Shown piece after piece: positions 10,696-22,156 of a stretch of DNA of 64,000 bases. The stretch spans positions 1-64,000 of the forward strand of contig NW_026706259.1 in the NCBI RefSeq assembly GCF_029867415.1, in the 5' to 3' direction. Under the pieces are notes generated by a model. That model did no database searches. It was not told the DNA's origin and worked only from the letters and a program-made list of their open reading frames with translations. This stretch comes from Vicia villosa. Its lineage: Eukaryota; Streptophyta; Magnoliopsida; Fabales; Fabaceae. A program made the translations under genes and the position numbers. Each line of letters opens with the position of its first letter. Position 1 is the first letter of the stretch.

Positions 10696-12269
10696 CCAAG
10701 GATTCTGAATGAAGAGCTTTGCAAGTTGATCAAAGAAGTGATGATTTGGCTTAAGAGATAAAATGGAATCTTTCACATTAAATGCAAATGGTTAAAAGTG
10801 ACTTAACCATGGTTATTTTTCAAGCTTCTTATCCTCTTCCATTCTGATCTCAAATCAGCAAATATCTACCAATTATTGCATCTATGCATCATTACTTGGA
10901 TCATTTGGCAAAATGGTTCATAACTTTGGCAAAATGACTTGAAATTTCAAGTGAAAAGTTCACTAATGTCAAAATTCAAAACCATGGCTACACTCCATAT
11001 TTTTTTATGCTCTTTGACATTTTGGAAAGCTCACATTACACACTTCAAAACCCTAGTTGAAAGTTTCTTCAAACTCTTTAAGGAAATGGGTGAAAAAGAT
11101 CCATGAACTTTGAGAAAAATGAAGTTTTAAGTGAAGTTTTCAAAAAGTACCAACTTTGAAGCTCCATATCTCTTAAATGGTTGATCTTATGGAAAAAAAA
11201 TTATATGTGTCAAAGTTGTTTATTGGATCAAAATCTACAACTTTCATGTTGGAAGTTTTTTTCAGTTTGTAGGTGAAATTTTGAGAAATTCCCTCCCAAA
11301 GTTTGGAAAAAACCATGAAAAACACTTAGAAAAATTTTCTAAGTATGAAAGTCAAACTTTTGACTTTTTGATTCTTGATTGATTTCCTTGATTTTTCTTG
11401 ATCAAATGACTTCTCCTATCATATATTGATGATTTAAAACTTCAAAAGTCATGGTTGACCAAAATTCCCCAAAAGTCAATGGTGATTCTGTACAGTTGAC
11501 TTTTTCAGACGAATCGCGTTTTTGGAGATTTCAAATGAAACAGGCTATCCTCACCATATGAATGGTATGAATGGATCATATTGAAGCATTAGAGGATATT
11601 GAACCATAGTTTGAGTTGTGACACCATGTCCTGATTAAAAAAGTCAGTTGTTCAGTGAATTAGGTCAAAAACCCTAATTGTCGACCTGATGAAATTGATG
11701 ACTGTGGATCTTGAATTGAGATGTAATTTCCATTGTATATTGTCATAGAGATTATTTGAGGATGATTGAAACCTTTGATTGACTCCCTGGGGATTTTTAG
11801 GGTTTCCCAAATGTGATCCCTGATTTCAGTCCCTGATAGTTCAAAACCCTGATCTGAGGATTTGTCTGATCAATCTTGGTGTAGGAGATGTATTGAGCCA
11901 ATGGATTAGGTCAAAATGATGCACTTGAGGTCTTGATATCATGTCCCAAGTCATTAGGTCAAATCCTGAGCAAAAGTCAGGAGTATGCTATCTTCAGTGA
12001 AAACCCTAATTCAGTCGATTCAAAGCTGTTGAGCTTGTTGAAATGAATCTCTGAGGACCAAATGTTGATTGTTGATGAAGATAGTTCTTTTGAGATGAAG
12101 GGAGAACAAAACCCTAATTGATTGTTGCTTGTACTGATGAGTGATTTCTTGATTAAATCCTGCTGAGTCACAAGTAACAAACACAAGCTATGCAATTTGT
12201 TAGAGATGCAAATGATGCATATGCAAATGATATGAGGTGGTATCTTAGGTCAAAAATTGGGGTATGACA

Positions 12270-12292
12270 GATGCCCCTATTTAAGTTTCTTC
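12270..12292 (-). other. Polypurine tract of element B
   Basis: On the minus strand GAAGAAACTTAAATAGGGG then CATC immediately precedes the LTR start TGTCATACC. The core is identical to the tract of element A. Confidence 0.88.
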
Positions 12293-12574
12293 AACCTGAG
12301 ACATGAAGATTGAAAATCTTTATTTTGATAGGGCGGAAGAGACTTAAATATCAGAAGACGCAAATTTTGGACCTAAGATACCAAAATTGCGAATGATACA
12401 AGGATATTTCTACTGAGGGAACATCAAGAACTGACTCCGCTGGGGAAAAGAGATTGGGAAGGATGCCTCAATCCGTTTTAGGAAGAGAATCCGTTTTTTT
12501 TCTTTTTGGGAAAGCAAGTGTATACTTCACCGGGGAATGATAGCTTTGTAAGAAAAGCTTACCTATCGACATTA

Positions 12575-12880
12575 TCGACTATCAGCATGGGGATAGACTT
12601 GTTTAATAATGCGAAGGTGAAAGGTATGAAACTGTATTACCGACTATCAGCATGGTGATAGACTTGACAAGGTAAATACATCTCAAAGGTTTGGTTAATA
12701 TTATCGACTATCAGCATGGTGATAGACATGTTTAATAATATAACCAGAACAAAAAGGGTTACCGACTACCAGCCTCGTGATAGTGGTTTTGAAGACATGA
12801 TCAATTATCAGCCGAGTGATAAAATGATTCTGGAGACTTTGTTAGGGGAATTACTGGTTATTCAGCCTTGTGAACAGTAA
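12575..12880. repeat. CTATCA/TGATAG stem-loop series in element B 3' UTR
   Basis: The dyad CTATCAGCATGGTGATAG (CTATCA paired with TGATAG) occurs near 12646 and 12709, with a one-mismatch copy near 12580 (GGGGATAG). Weaker relatives follow near 12766, 12805 and 12855. The surrounding TTATCGACTATCAGC...GATAGAC block repeats about every 65 bp. Confidence 0.6.
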
Positions 12881-14148
12881 TAAGGCCCTGATTGTCACAT
12901 GGTCTTCATGATTGATTTCCTTGAGAGGAAAATCTTTTGAAAGAAACATAAACTGCTCAGATGATGAGGCTATTGTTTATGGTCTGTTTTTTCACGACTC
13001 TATTTAAGGAATCGGAATTTGAATATTTGGTAAAGACAGGGTTCTAACCAAGAATGAATTGGAAAGAGACAGTCAAACAAGACTTTGTACCCATGAGGAA
13101 TGAACTCAACTGGGTATTTTCTCCTTTGTTTTGAGAGGAGAAACTAAAGCAACCTTCTTCCACGAGGAATGATCTCAGTGGGGAACTGGAGAAACAAAAG
13201 GTATTCTTTCTGCTTATGGGTGACAACCTACTTGGAGAGAGGACACGCCCATACCTGTTTCTTTTTTTTCTTCTTTTTTTTTTTCTCTTTTTTTTTTCTT
13301 TTTGGGATAGATATATCCTAAACAAGTGAATATGAAGCAACATTGAAAAATGCAAGAATGCATAAATGATGCAAATATGTATGAATGATGAATGTCATGA
13401 ATGTCGCATGCATACTGACGATACTGACAGACAGAGGAGTATATACTGGAGAAGGACCGACGTCGCAATACAACCAGATACTTGGCAAATGTTTTTCAAC
13501 ACGGTGTAGATAACACAGGTGATGAATGGTGTTGTGTGTGTTCAACTTCTCTGGGGAAGATAAGCATCTCTTCTCATTGAGACGGAAGAATCTTTTCACT
13601 GGAGATGGAAAATCTTCGTGACTGGGGATAAAAGATCCTCTTCACTGGGGATAGAAAAGCTTTTTTCTATCATAATCTTTGATTCATCCTATGGAGATAG
13701 CTGTTGATGTTCCTTTTGTTGTTCACAACTCAAAGGAAAATTTCGCTTTTATTTTGAAAAAGAAAAGTGAAGTAAATTCATTTAAAACTTATTTTTTTCT
13801 TTTTTGTTTCAAAAGCGAATAACACAATTAAAGCGTCATTTTGCAAGCTGAAAGAAATTAAAGATTGCAAACAAATGGGCACAAGGCTCAAATTTATTTA
13901 ATAGGATGGAAATCAGCTAAAGGCGTGATTCCATGGAGTATTTACAAAAGTTGGAAATGGTAATTATGCGGAAAAGGCTACATTGAAAGCAATAACCACT
14001 ATCCCCTTAACAACTTTGAGTTCCAACTGTGTTTGTCGCTTCAGATTGGCGATGGTTTGTTCGTAGATTCTTCGATGAAGTACAGACTTTTCAGGTGACG
14101 AGGTATAGACTGATGCAGTTACTTTGTCATGAATCCTTAACTTTTGCC

Positions 14149-14294
14149 TAGATTGCCTTTTCACGTTTTCAATCTACCAGGATGAATTTTTTCTGTTTAT
14201 TGTCTCTAATTTTTGCCTAGACCGCCCTTTCGGGTTTTCAGTCCACCGAGACGCTCATTTTTGCCTAAGTCGCCCTTTGCGGGTTTTCAACTTA
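14149..14294 (-). other. Three tandem stem-loops directly after pol (element B)
   Basis: On the minus strand: stem-loop 1 at 14294-14266 (TAAGTTG/CGACTTA, inner CCC/GGG, loop GCAAA), stem-loop 2 at 14245-14218 (TGGACTG/CGGTCTA, inner CCC/GGG, loop GAAA), and stem-loop 3 at 14176-14149 (TAGATTG/CAATCTA, inner stem lost). Each is followed by GGCAAAA. Order, spacing and plan match element A, while the stem bases differ in a pairing-preserving way. Confidence 0.7.
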
Positions 14295-14316
14295 CCGAGC
14301 TGTTCTTTTGTATTTT

Positions 14317-17300
14317 TTAGACAAAGTATTTCTTGACTGCATCAGCATTCACAGGATGTGGGAGTTCATCACCATCCATGGTTGCAAGAGTCATGGCGCC
14401 GCCAGAAAATGTTCTTTTGACAACATACGAGCCTTCGTAATTAGGAGACCATTTGCCCCTAGAATCTGGTTGAAAAGACAAGATCTTTTTAAGCACGAGG
14501 TCGCCTTCTTGAAATTCACGAGGTCGAACCTTTTTGTTGAAGGCTTGTTTCATCGTTGCTTGGTACAACTGTCCATGGCATAGAGCAGTCATACGTTTTT
14601 CTTCGATTAAGTTCAACTGATCGTATCTGTTTTGACACCATTCAGCCTCTGATAACTTAGTTTCCATGAGGACTCTCATTGATGGGATTTCAACTTCTAC
14701 GGGGAGCACAGCTTCCATGCCGTATACTAGAGAAAAGGGAGTTGCCCCTGTTGAAGTACGCACTGAAGTACGGTATCCATGTAAAGCAAATGGCAGCATT
14801 TCATGCCAGTCTTTGTAAGTGACGACCATTTTTTGGACAATCTTCTTAATGTTCTTGTTAGCAGCTTCAACGGCGCCGTTCATTTTTGGTCTGTAAGGAG
14901 AAGAGTTATGATGCTCAATCTTGAATTCCTCACACAATTCTTTCATCATTTTATTGTTCAAGTTTGAACCATTGTCAGTAATGATCTTGCTGGGAATACC
15001 ATATCGGCAAATGATGTTATTCTTGATAAACCTCACAACCACTTGTCTTGTAACATTGGCGTAAGATGCTGCTTCGACCCATTTGGTGAAGTAATCAATG
15101 GCTACCAAGATGAAACGATGACCGTTTGAAGCTTTCGGTTCGATCATGTCGATACCCCACATGGAGAAAGGCCATGGAAATGAGAGAACGTTGAGTAGAG
15201 TCGGTGGCACATGGATCTTATCTGCGTAGATCTGGCACTTGTGACATCTCTTCACGTGTTTGTAACAATCAGATTCCATTGTCAACCAATAGTATCCTGC
15301 TCTTAAGATCTTTTTGGACATTGCATGCCCGTTTGAATGAGTTCCAAAGGACCCTTCATGCACTTCATGCATTAACATGTCTGCTTCGTGTCTGTCCACG
15401 CATCTGAGCAAAACCATGTCGAAATTTCTTTTGTATAGCACATCTCCATTCAGGAAGAAACTGCCAGAAAGTCTCCTTAGAGTTTTCTTATCTTTGTTTG
15501 ATGCCCCAAGCGGGTACTCTTGAGTTTGAAGGAAGCGTTTGATGTCGTGGAACCACGGTTTATCATCGATGACTGCTTCAGTTGCAAACACATAGGCGGG
15601 CCTTTCAAGGCGCGTGATTCTGACTGTAGGCATATCATTCCAATGATTGACTTTGAACATGGAAGATAGAGTAGCCAAGGCGTCTGCCATTCGAATCTGA
15701 TCTCGAGGTATATGATGCAATTCAACCTTGTTGAAGAAAGTCAAGAGACGTCTTGCATAATCTCTGTAAGGAATCAAACCAGGGTGGTAAGTTTCCCACT
15801 TGTCTTTGATTTGGTTGATCACAAGGGCTGAATCTCCATATATGTCTAGGATCTTGATCCTTAAGTCAATGGCTTCTTCGAGACCCATGATACAAGCTTC
15901 ATATTCTGCGATGTTGTTGGTACAATCAAATAGCAGTCTGGCGGAGAACGGGATATGAGTACCCTTAGGAGTGATGATGATTGCCCCAATTCCATTGCCA
16001 AAAGCGTTTACTGCTCCATCGAAAATTAGGCCCCATCTTGATCCAGGCTCAGGACCTTCTTCTGGTAACGGTTCGTCACAATCTTTCATCTTCAAGTACA
16101 AGACATCTTCATCAGGAAAGTCAAACTTGAGAGATTGATATTCATTGATTGGTTGATGCGCCAAGTGATCGGCGAGAATGCTTCCTTTGACCGCTTTTTG
16201 AGCACGGTATTCAATGTCATATTCGGATAATAGCATTTGCCATCGGGCAATCCTTCCTGTTAATGCAGGCTTTTCAAAGACATACTTGATCGGATCCATT
16301 TTGGAGATTAACCAAGTAGTATTGTTGATCATGTACTGGCGGAGACGTTTTGAAGCCCAAGCCAAAGCACAACATGTTTTTTCGAGCATGGAGTAACGAG
16401 ACTCACAATCTGTGAATTTCTTACTCAAGTAATAGATGGCATGCTCCTTCTTACCGGTTTCATCTTGCTGTCCAAGCATACAACCCATGGATTCTTCTAA
16501 CACGGTAAGGTACATGATTAATGGTCTTCCTTCAACTGGAGGAATCAATATTGGTGGTTCTAACAGGTATTCTTTGATACTGTCGAACGCTTTCTGGCAA
16601 TCTTCAGTCCATACAACCCCTTGATCTTTGCGGAGAAGCTTGAAAATTGGCCCACAAGTAGCAGTCATCTGAGAGATAAATCTGGAGATATAGTTCAATC
16701 GTCCAAGAAATCCTCTTACTTGCTTTTCAGTCTTTAGTGCAGGCATCTCTTGAATAGCTCTGACTTTGTCGGGATCTACTTCGATACCTCTTTGGCTGAC
16801 AATGAAACCCAAGAGTTTTCCAGATCTAACCCCAAAAGTACATTTGTTAGGATTCAAGCGAAGCTGATATTTCCTTAGTCGTTGAAACAACTTCAAAAGG
16901 TATTCAATATGTTCTTCTTCTGTGCTGGACTTGGCTATCATGTCGTCCACATAGACTTCAATTTCTTTATGCATCATGTCATGAAAGAGAGTAGTCATTG
17001 CCCTTTGGTAAGTGGCGCCTGCATTCTTCAATCCAAACGGCATTACTTTGTAGCAAAAGGTACCCCATGGGGTGATGAAAGATGTCTTCTCCATGTCTTC
17101 AGGAGCCATCTTGATCTGATTATAACCGGAGAACCCGTCCATGAAGGAAAAGACGTTGAACTTAGCGGTGTTATCAACCAGCATGTCGATATGAGGTAAT
17201 GGAAAGTCATCTTTTGGACTGGCCTTGTTCAAGTCACGGTAGTCAACACACATTCTGACTTTGCCATCTTTCTTCGGAACTGGCACTATGTTAGCCAACC

Positions 17301-17773
17301 ATTGAGGATATTCTGAGGTGACAAGAAAACCTGCGTCGAGTTGCTTTTGAACTTCCACTTTGATCTTGTTAGCCATATCAGGGTGAGTCCTTCGCAATTT
17401 CTGCTTAACTGGCGGACATTCTGGCTTCAATGGCAAGTAATGCTGAACAATATTGGTATCCAACCCAGGCATGTCTTGGTAGGACCAGGCAAACACGTCA
17501 ACATATTCTTTGAGAAGGTCTGTCAACTTACTCTTGACATCAGTATCAAGCAGCGATCCAATGGTCACTTCTTTTTTGTCTTCTTCAGAACCCAAATTGA
17601 TCTTTTCTAAAGGCTCTTTGTGAGGCAGAATGGCTCTTTCCTCGTGCTTAAGTAATCGAGAGATCTCGTCCGGGATCTCCTCTTCTTCCTCTTCTTCGGC
17701 TTCGAACACAGGAAACTCAAAGTTGGGAGAGGGCATAGGGTTATTGCATTCAATGGGTTTATCAATAGTAAAT
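14317..17773 (-). CDS. pol: Ogre pol polyprotein exon (RT, RNase H, aRNH, integrase), intact
   Basis: The exon begins at 17773 after the acceptor TGTGCAG (the frame itself stays open back to 17913, in the intron) and ends at the TAA at 14317. Domains match element A: RT with FMDG and YVDD, RNase H, archaeal-like RNase H (LIFDGAVNAFGNG, AEYEAC, GDSALV), then integrase with an HHCC finger and a D-D-35-E core. Compared with element A it lacks three residues just after the first catalytic Asp (GIDMIEPK against GIDMIGMIEPK), giving D-57-D. Predicted splicing joins it in frame to gag-pro: two bases AA before the donor plus A after the acceptor make a Lys codon. No stop or frameshift is seen. Confidence 0.93.
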
Positions 17774-18131
17774 CTGCACATGTGATTTATATCTATTTCA
17801 GAAAATTTATGAATGCAGGAGTGTATGCAGATCTTTTTGAAAAGTTTTTTTTTTATTTTATTTTGGTTTTTTAGGATTACCATTTCCAGAAAAAAGCACA
17901 AAATAAAACACATAATGTAGGGAATTCAAAATGACGCTTTATTTATGATTCATTTTTGAAACAAAGCCCTAAACACAAACTCATTTGCCTTGGGCAGGAC
18001 AAAGAGGGAAACTTTTAAAACAAAGCCCTATACACAAAGTTATTTGGGCGGAACATTTAAAAGCAAAGCCCTATAAAACATCTCTCTGCTTTGGGCAAGG
18101 CAGGAGGTCAAAATAACAGCGAGGTGATTAC
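17774..18131 (-). other. Predicted gag-pro/pol intron of element B (358 bp)
   Basis: The donor TCAAA|GTAATC at 18132/18131 overlaps the gag-pro stop codon, and the acceptor TGTGCAG|ATTT is at 17774/17773. Removing the interval joins gag-pro to pol in frame; retaining it ends the protein at the TAA at 18128-18130. This fits the known Ogre intron between protease and RT, for which partial splicing has been reported. The exact sites here are my prediction from sequence. Confidence 0.75.
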
Positions 18132-21100
18132 TTTGAGCGGCGAATAACATTCGGAACGTCGACAGCTTTCCAGTAGCAACGAACTCCTCTGTGTATTATG
18201 TATTCAGGAAAATTCTCCTCAGAATTATCCCCAGTATTGACATTGACCGCTGGTCGAGCAGGATTTGAGGATCCTGGTTTGTCACCCTTGTTCTTTGTAG
18301 AGTTGAAACGGTCTTCTTCTACTTCTTGAAGAGCATAAGATGAGTCACAATCTTCAGAATTTTCAGGATGTATTTCCCAGTCTTCAGGATGAAGAGACTC
18401 ATTATCAGCGACACTTTCCGAGTCAATTGCGGGACCATCTTCCCCTTCATCTTCAAAAATGGCATTTATGTGATAATAACCATCTTCAGGATTGTTAATC
18501 TTGGCAGATGCATTGTAGTTGAAATTTTCAGTAATTTCAGGCTGCTGAGAAAATTGACAGGGCTGATAAGCCTCTTCTGGTTGACTATTATATTCAAAGG
18601 AATCTCCCCATCCAGTTGGTTGGATATCCTCAATCGCAATCTTGTAACTTTCAGGTGCAGTATACTTCACCATGTAATCAAATTTTCCACTTGGTTGTCC
18701 CAATGTGTCCCATATTTCTGCAGGAACAGGTTCAATTTCTTTGCCTTTGGATTTCTCTGAAGGAGGATATGGTTCTTCCTGAGATATGTATCCCGAGTCA
18801 TTGAGATAACATTTCCATTCTTCTTCATCATCGGAGAGACCTTCTTCGATGCATTCTTCGATAAGGACATTAACCTCTTGAGGAATTGGGTTAAGGAACC
18901 CTCCACTATGGAACGTTTCTTTGATCGGACGAAGGGTTTCATCCTTCTTGGTGCAGTTTGAGAATGTCGGTGAACATCCGAGACCTGCTCTAGTTTCATT
19001 CTTGGTAGGGATCACAACTTGCCCCCAGCCAGTGGTAGTTCCATCTTTCACTACTTTTACCGCCTCTTTGTAAGAAGAGATTGATGCTTTCTTCTTGGAA
19101 GATTCGTCTTCTAAAGAGAGACCTTGGAACTGAGTTCCTTCCACATCATCAGCGCCGATGAAAGAGAAATTGGATAAATGGCTCACCATCAAGGCTTGTT
19201 CTCCACTTATCGTTACCAATTTTCCATTTGTTACAAATTTTAACTTTTGGTGGAGCGTAGAAGTTACTGCCCCTGCTTCATGGATCCATGGTCGTCCTAA
19301 CAGACAGCTATAAGCAGCTTGAATGTCCATGACTTGGAAAGTGATTTGGAATGTATGTGGACCAATTGTCATGGGAAGATTGACTTCGCCGATAACAGAT
19401 TTTCGCGATCCATCAAATGCTTTGACAACTACGCCACTGAACTTCATAGGCATTCCTTGGTAAGACAAGCGAGCGAGAGTCGTCTTTGGCATAACATTCA
19501 AGGAAGATCCGGTGTCTACCAACACATTGGACAAAGAGTCTGACTGACAGTTCATAGAAATGTGCAAAGCAAGATTGTGATTTTTACCCTCCTCGGGGAG
19601 TTCTTCATCACAGAAGCTTAAATTGTTGCAAGCCGTTATGTTGGCTATTATCCCATCAAAGTGGTCAACAGTCACATCATGATCTACAAAAGCTTGATCT
19701 AAGACCTTCATCAGGGCTTCCCTGTGGGCTTCTGAATTCAACAGCAATGAAAGTATTGAGATTTTTGAAGGAGTCTGCATAAGCTGATCCACAATCTTAT
19801 ATTCACTTCTTTTGATGAGCTTCAAAATTTCATCAAAGTCAGGATTGACATTGGTTCCACTGGATTGACCAACATCAGTGTTCGTATTACTGACAGGAGT
19901 TTCCTCAGGATTTCTCACTGGAATATTGACATGATTTTGTTCGGTAACAGGAGCAACAGGCTGCTTTGGAGGTAGCGGAGTATACACACGTCCACTTCTT
20001 GTTACTCGACTTACATCGGCGATGTTTTCGACAGATGAGAGAGTTGGTAAAGGAACTTCTTGTCCGTCCTTTATCATTGTGGCATTGTAGTTGTAGGGAA
20101 CTGCCTTGTCAGAGTCATAAGGAACAGGTCCAGGTAGACAAATGATTAAAGGAGCAACAGGAACCTTCGGCTTGTTGTAAGTAACTTCCATGCGCTCAGG
20201 CATGTTGAAATGAGGAACGATGACGTTAACTGTAGGCATTTCCGAGTTGATATCTGAGACTAAAAGCTCATGCGGATAACATCCTATCATGTTAACTTCA
20301 TTTTCATCCCTATTTCTGTAGATCTCAATAGTACCATTATCTAGCAAAACTTGGAGATCTCTTCTCACAATCGAACATCCGTGAGGATCCACACAACATA
20401 TTCTACAGGAACCGTATTGATGCTGGCGAAAATTCTGCCCCCGACAAAGAGTAGCGTGCATTTGTACCAAATCTGCTCTTGAGAAGTTGATATTATAGAC
20501 TCGGTATTGGCCAGGACATCCATACACCATGTTTACAACATGCCCTCCATGATTGGGCAGCGGATTTGCTTGCACATTAGGATTCAAATTTCTGAAAGAG
20601 AGGAGATTAGATCTAACCAACCTCTGAACTTCATATTTCAAAGCTATGCAATGCTCAAGATCATGGCCACGTGCTCCTTGATGATAAGGGCATGATACCT
20701 CAGCTTTGTACCACCATGGGAGTTTCTCAGGTACTGGTGGTGGTGCTTTAGTTTGAACAAGACCTCTTTCAATCAAAGCAGGGTACAATTCTGTGTAGGT
20801 CATTGGAATTGGATCAAACTGTGGAGCTCTTTGTACTCGATTCTGATTATTGTTAAGCTGCTGAGCCTGTTGTCGAGGCTGTTGTTGTTGAAACTGAGGA
20901 GTGAATCCTGGATTCGGTGATGTATTAACAACTGGCGCAATAGCAGCAATCTGTTGTCGACGATTGACGTTTCCTCTTGGCTTCCCTTGGGATACCATGT
21001 CAACACTTTGTTCTTTCTTCTTTTGGAAACCACTTCCGAACTTTTTGGTTCCGCTTGAAGATCCACCTTCTTTAGTCAGACGTCCGGTTCGGACTCCTTC

Positions 21101-22156
21101 TTCTAGACGCATCCCCATGTTTACCATTTCGGTGAAATCACTTGGAGCACTAGCAATCATGCATTCATAGTAAAACGGACTGAGAGTATTCAAGAAGATC
21201 TTTGTCATCTCTTTCTCTTTTAATGGTGGATTAATCTGAGCAGCAGTTTCTCTCCATCGTTGGGCATACTCTTTGAAAGCTTCATGATCTTTCTGAGCCA
21301 TGGACCGAAGCTGATATCTGTCTGGAGCCATATCCGAGTTATACTTGTATTGTCGGACAAAGGCCTCACCTAGGTCATTGAAAGTCCGAATATTGGTGCT
21401 ATCCAGACCTGTGTACCACTTCAGTGCGGCACCAGTCAAACTGTCTTGAAAGTAATGGATAAGCAACTGATGATTATCTGCATAAGTAGACATCTTTCTA
21501 GCATACATCACAAGATGGCTTTGTGGACAAGAACTACCTTTGTACTTCTCAAAGTCAGGGACCTTGAACTTAGCTGGTATTTGTACACTGGGAACCAAAC
21601 ATAGCTCCTGGGCATTCTTTCCAAACAAATCTTTTCCCCGAATAGCTTTGACTTCCAGCTGAATCTTGTTGAATTGTTCTTGGAGATCTCCTACAAGGCT
21701 TCGCTGATTTGTGCTATCACCCTGATCATGATAAACCTCATTGTCTCCGTAAGGAACAGTGTGAACCATAGGAGTCGGAACCGTCATAGTGGGTTGAGAA
21801 AGTGCCATAGTAACTTGAGAAAAAGTTATCCCCTGATTTGGAGTGAACTGTGAACTCTGAGCAGCAGGCGCTTCAGTTGTGGATGTTTGAACCCCAGAAA
21901 CATTATGGCGGAAACCTGTGCCAAAGATGAAAGGCGTGCCCCAACCTTCTGGCATGGAGAAAGATGGAATGCCGAATGCAACCGTAGAAACTGGAGTAGT
22001 GACCTCAGATGTTACTGTTGCTTGACTGTTGGGTGGCGGCGGCTGATTCTGTGCGGCCATTAAAGAGTCAACCAGAGTAGTGAGACTTTCCAATTTTTCC
22101 TGAAGAGTGGTCACTGTACCACGAAGCTCAATATTCTCTTGTTCAGAACTTTCCAT
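18128..22156 (-). CDS. gag-pro: Ogre gag-protease polyprotein, intact
   Basis: An open frame of 1342 codons. The N-terminus (about 5-45) is heptad-like and probably a coiled coil; a Pro/Thr/Gln-rich stretch follows. Residues about 190-345 form the retrotransposon gag capsid domain (ALKWY, FVRQYKYN, DRYQLRSM). A zinc-knuckle-like CPYH...GHDLEHC lies near 487. A DTGS aspartic protease active site (LVDTGSSLNVM) is near 877, followed by the LLGRPWIHEAG block typical of retropepsins. The C-terminal 250 residues are acidic linker. Gag would package the element RNA and protease would mature the polyprotein. The stop at 18128-18130 lies at the intron donor, so spliced RNA would extend into pol; unspliced RNA gives gag-pro only. 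Confidence 0.92.
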   Translation of the reverse strand: MESSEQENIELRGTVTTLQEKLESLTTLVDSLMAAQNQPPPPNSQATVTSEVTTPVSTVAFGIPSFSMPEGWGTPFIFGTGFRHNVSGVQTSTTEAPAAQSSQFTPNQGITFSQVTMALSQPTMTVPTPMVHTVPYGDNEVYHDQGDSTNQRSLVGDLQEQFNKIQLEVKAIRGKDLFGKNAQELCLVPSVQIPAKFKVPDFEKYKGSSCPQSHLVMYARKMSTYADNHQLLIHYFQDSLTGAALKWYTGLDSTNIRTFNDLGEAFVRQYKYNSDMAPDRYQLRSMAQKDHEAFKEYAQRWRETAAQINPPLKEKEMTKIFLNTLSPFYYECMIASAPSDFTEMVNMGMRLEEGVRTGRLTKEGGSSSGTKKFGSGFQKKKEQSVDMVSQGKPRGNVNRRQQIAAIAPVVNTSPNPGFTPQFQQQQPRQQAQQLNNNQNRVQRAPQFDPIPMTYTELYPALIERGLVQTKAPPPVPEKLPWWYKAEVSCPYHQGARGHDLEHCIALKYEVQRLVRSNLLSFRNLNPNVQANPLPNHGGHVVNMVYGCPGQYRVYNINFSRADLVQMHATLCRGQNFRQHQYGSCRICCVDPHGCSIVRRDLQVLLDNGTIEIYRNRDENEVNMIGCYPHELLVSDINSEMPTVNVIVPHFNMPERMEVTYNKPKVPVAPLIICLPGPVPYDSDKAVPYNYNATMIKDGQEVPLPTLSSVENIADVSRVTRSGRVYTPLPPKQPVAPVTEQNHVNIPVRNPEETPVSNTNTDVGQSSGTNVNPDFDEILKLIKRSEYKIVDQLMQTPSKISILSLLLNSEAHREALMKVLDQAFVDHDVTVDHFDGIIANITACNNLSFCDEELPEEGKNHNLALHISMNCQSDSLSNVLVDTGSSLNVMPKTTLARLSYQGMPMKFSGVVVKAFDGSRKSVIGEVNLPMTIGPHTFQITFQVMDIQAAYSCLLGRPWIHEAGAVTSTLHQKLKFVTNGKLVTISGEQALMVSHLSNFSFIGADDVEGTQFQGLSLEDESSKKKASISSYKEAVKVVKDGTTTGWGQVVIPTKNETRAGLGCSPTFSNCTKKDETLRPIKETFHSGGFLNPIPQEVNVLIEECIEEGLSDDEEEWKCYLNDSGYISQEEPYPPSEKSKGKEIEPVPAEIWDTLGQPSGKFDYMVKYTAPESYKIAIEDIQPTGWGDSFEYNSQPEEAYQPCQFSQQPEITENFNYNASAKINNPEDGYYHINAIFEDEGEDGPAIDSESVADNESLHPEDWEIHPENSEDCDSSYALQEVEEDRFNSTKNKGDKPGSSNPARPAVNVNTGDNSEENFPEYIIHRGVRCYWKAVDVPNVIRRSK

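Larger units (their letters stand above)
7406..12269 (-). repeat. Element B 3' LTR (4864 bp)
   Basis: It is the near-identical partner of 24801-29663. On the minus strand it starts TGTCATACCCC at 12269 and ends CGCCCGCGACA at 7406. It contains short repeated motifs near its end: about five copies of CAGCCTTGTGGCAAAA-like units (8030-8200) and four of AAGCCCAAGAGGAGGCTATG-like units (8320-8590). Short open frames inside it occur identically in both LTRs and look non-coding. Confidence 0.95.
12293..14316 (-). other. Element B 3' untranslated region
   Basis: About 2.0 kb between the pol stop and the PPT, with no credible gene. It holds the three post-pol stem-loops (14149-14294), a purine-rich run of about 48 bases on the minus strand (13258-13305) and a series of dyads of the form CTATCA...TGATAG (12575-12880). 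Repeated short blocks around CACTGGGGATAGAAAA occur near 13575-13660. Confidence 0.7.
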
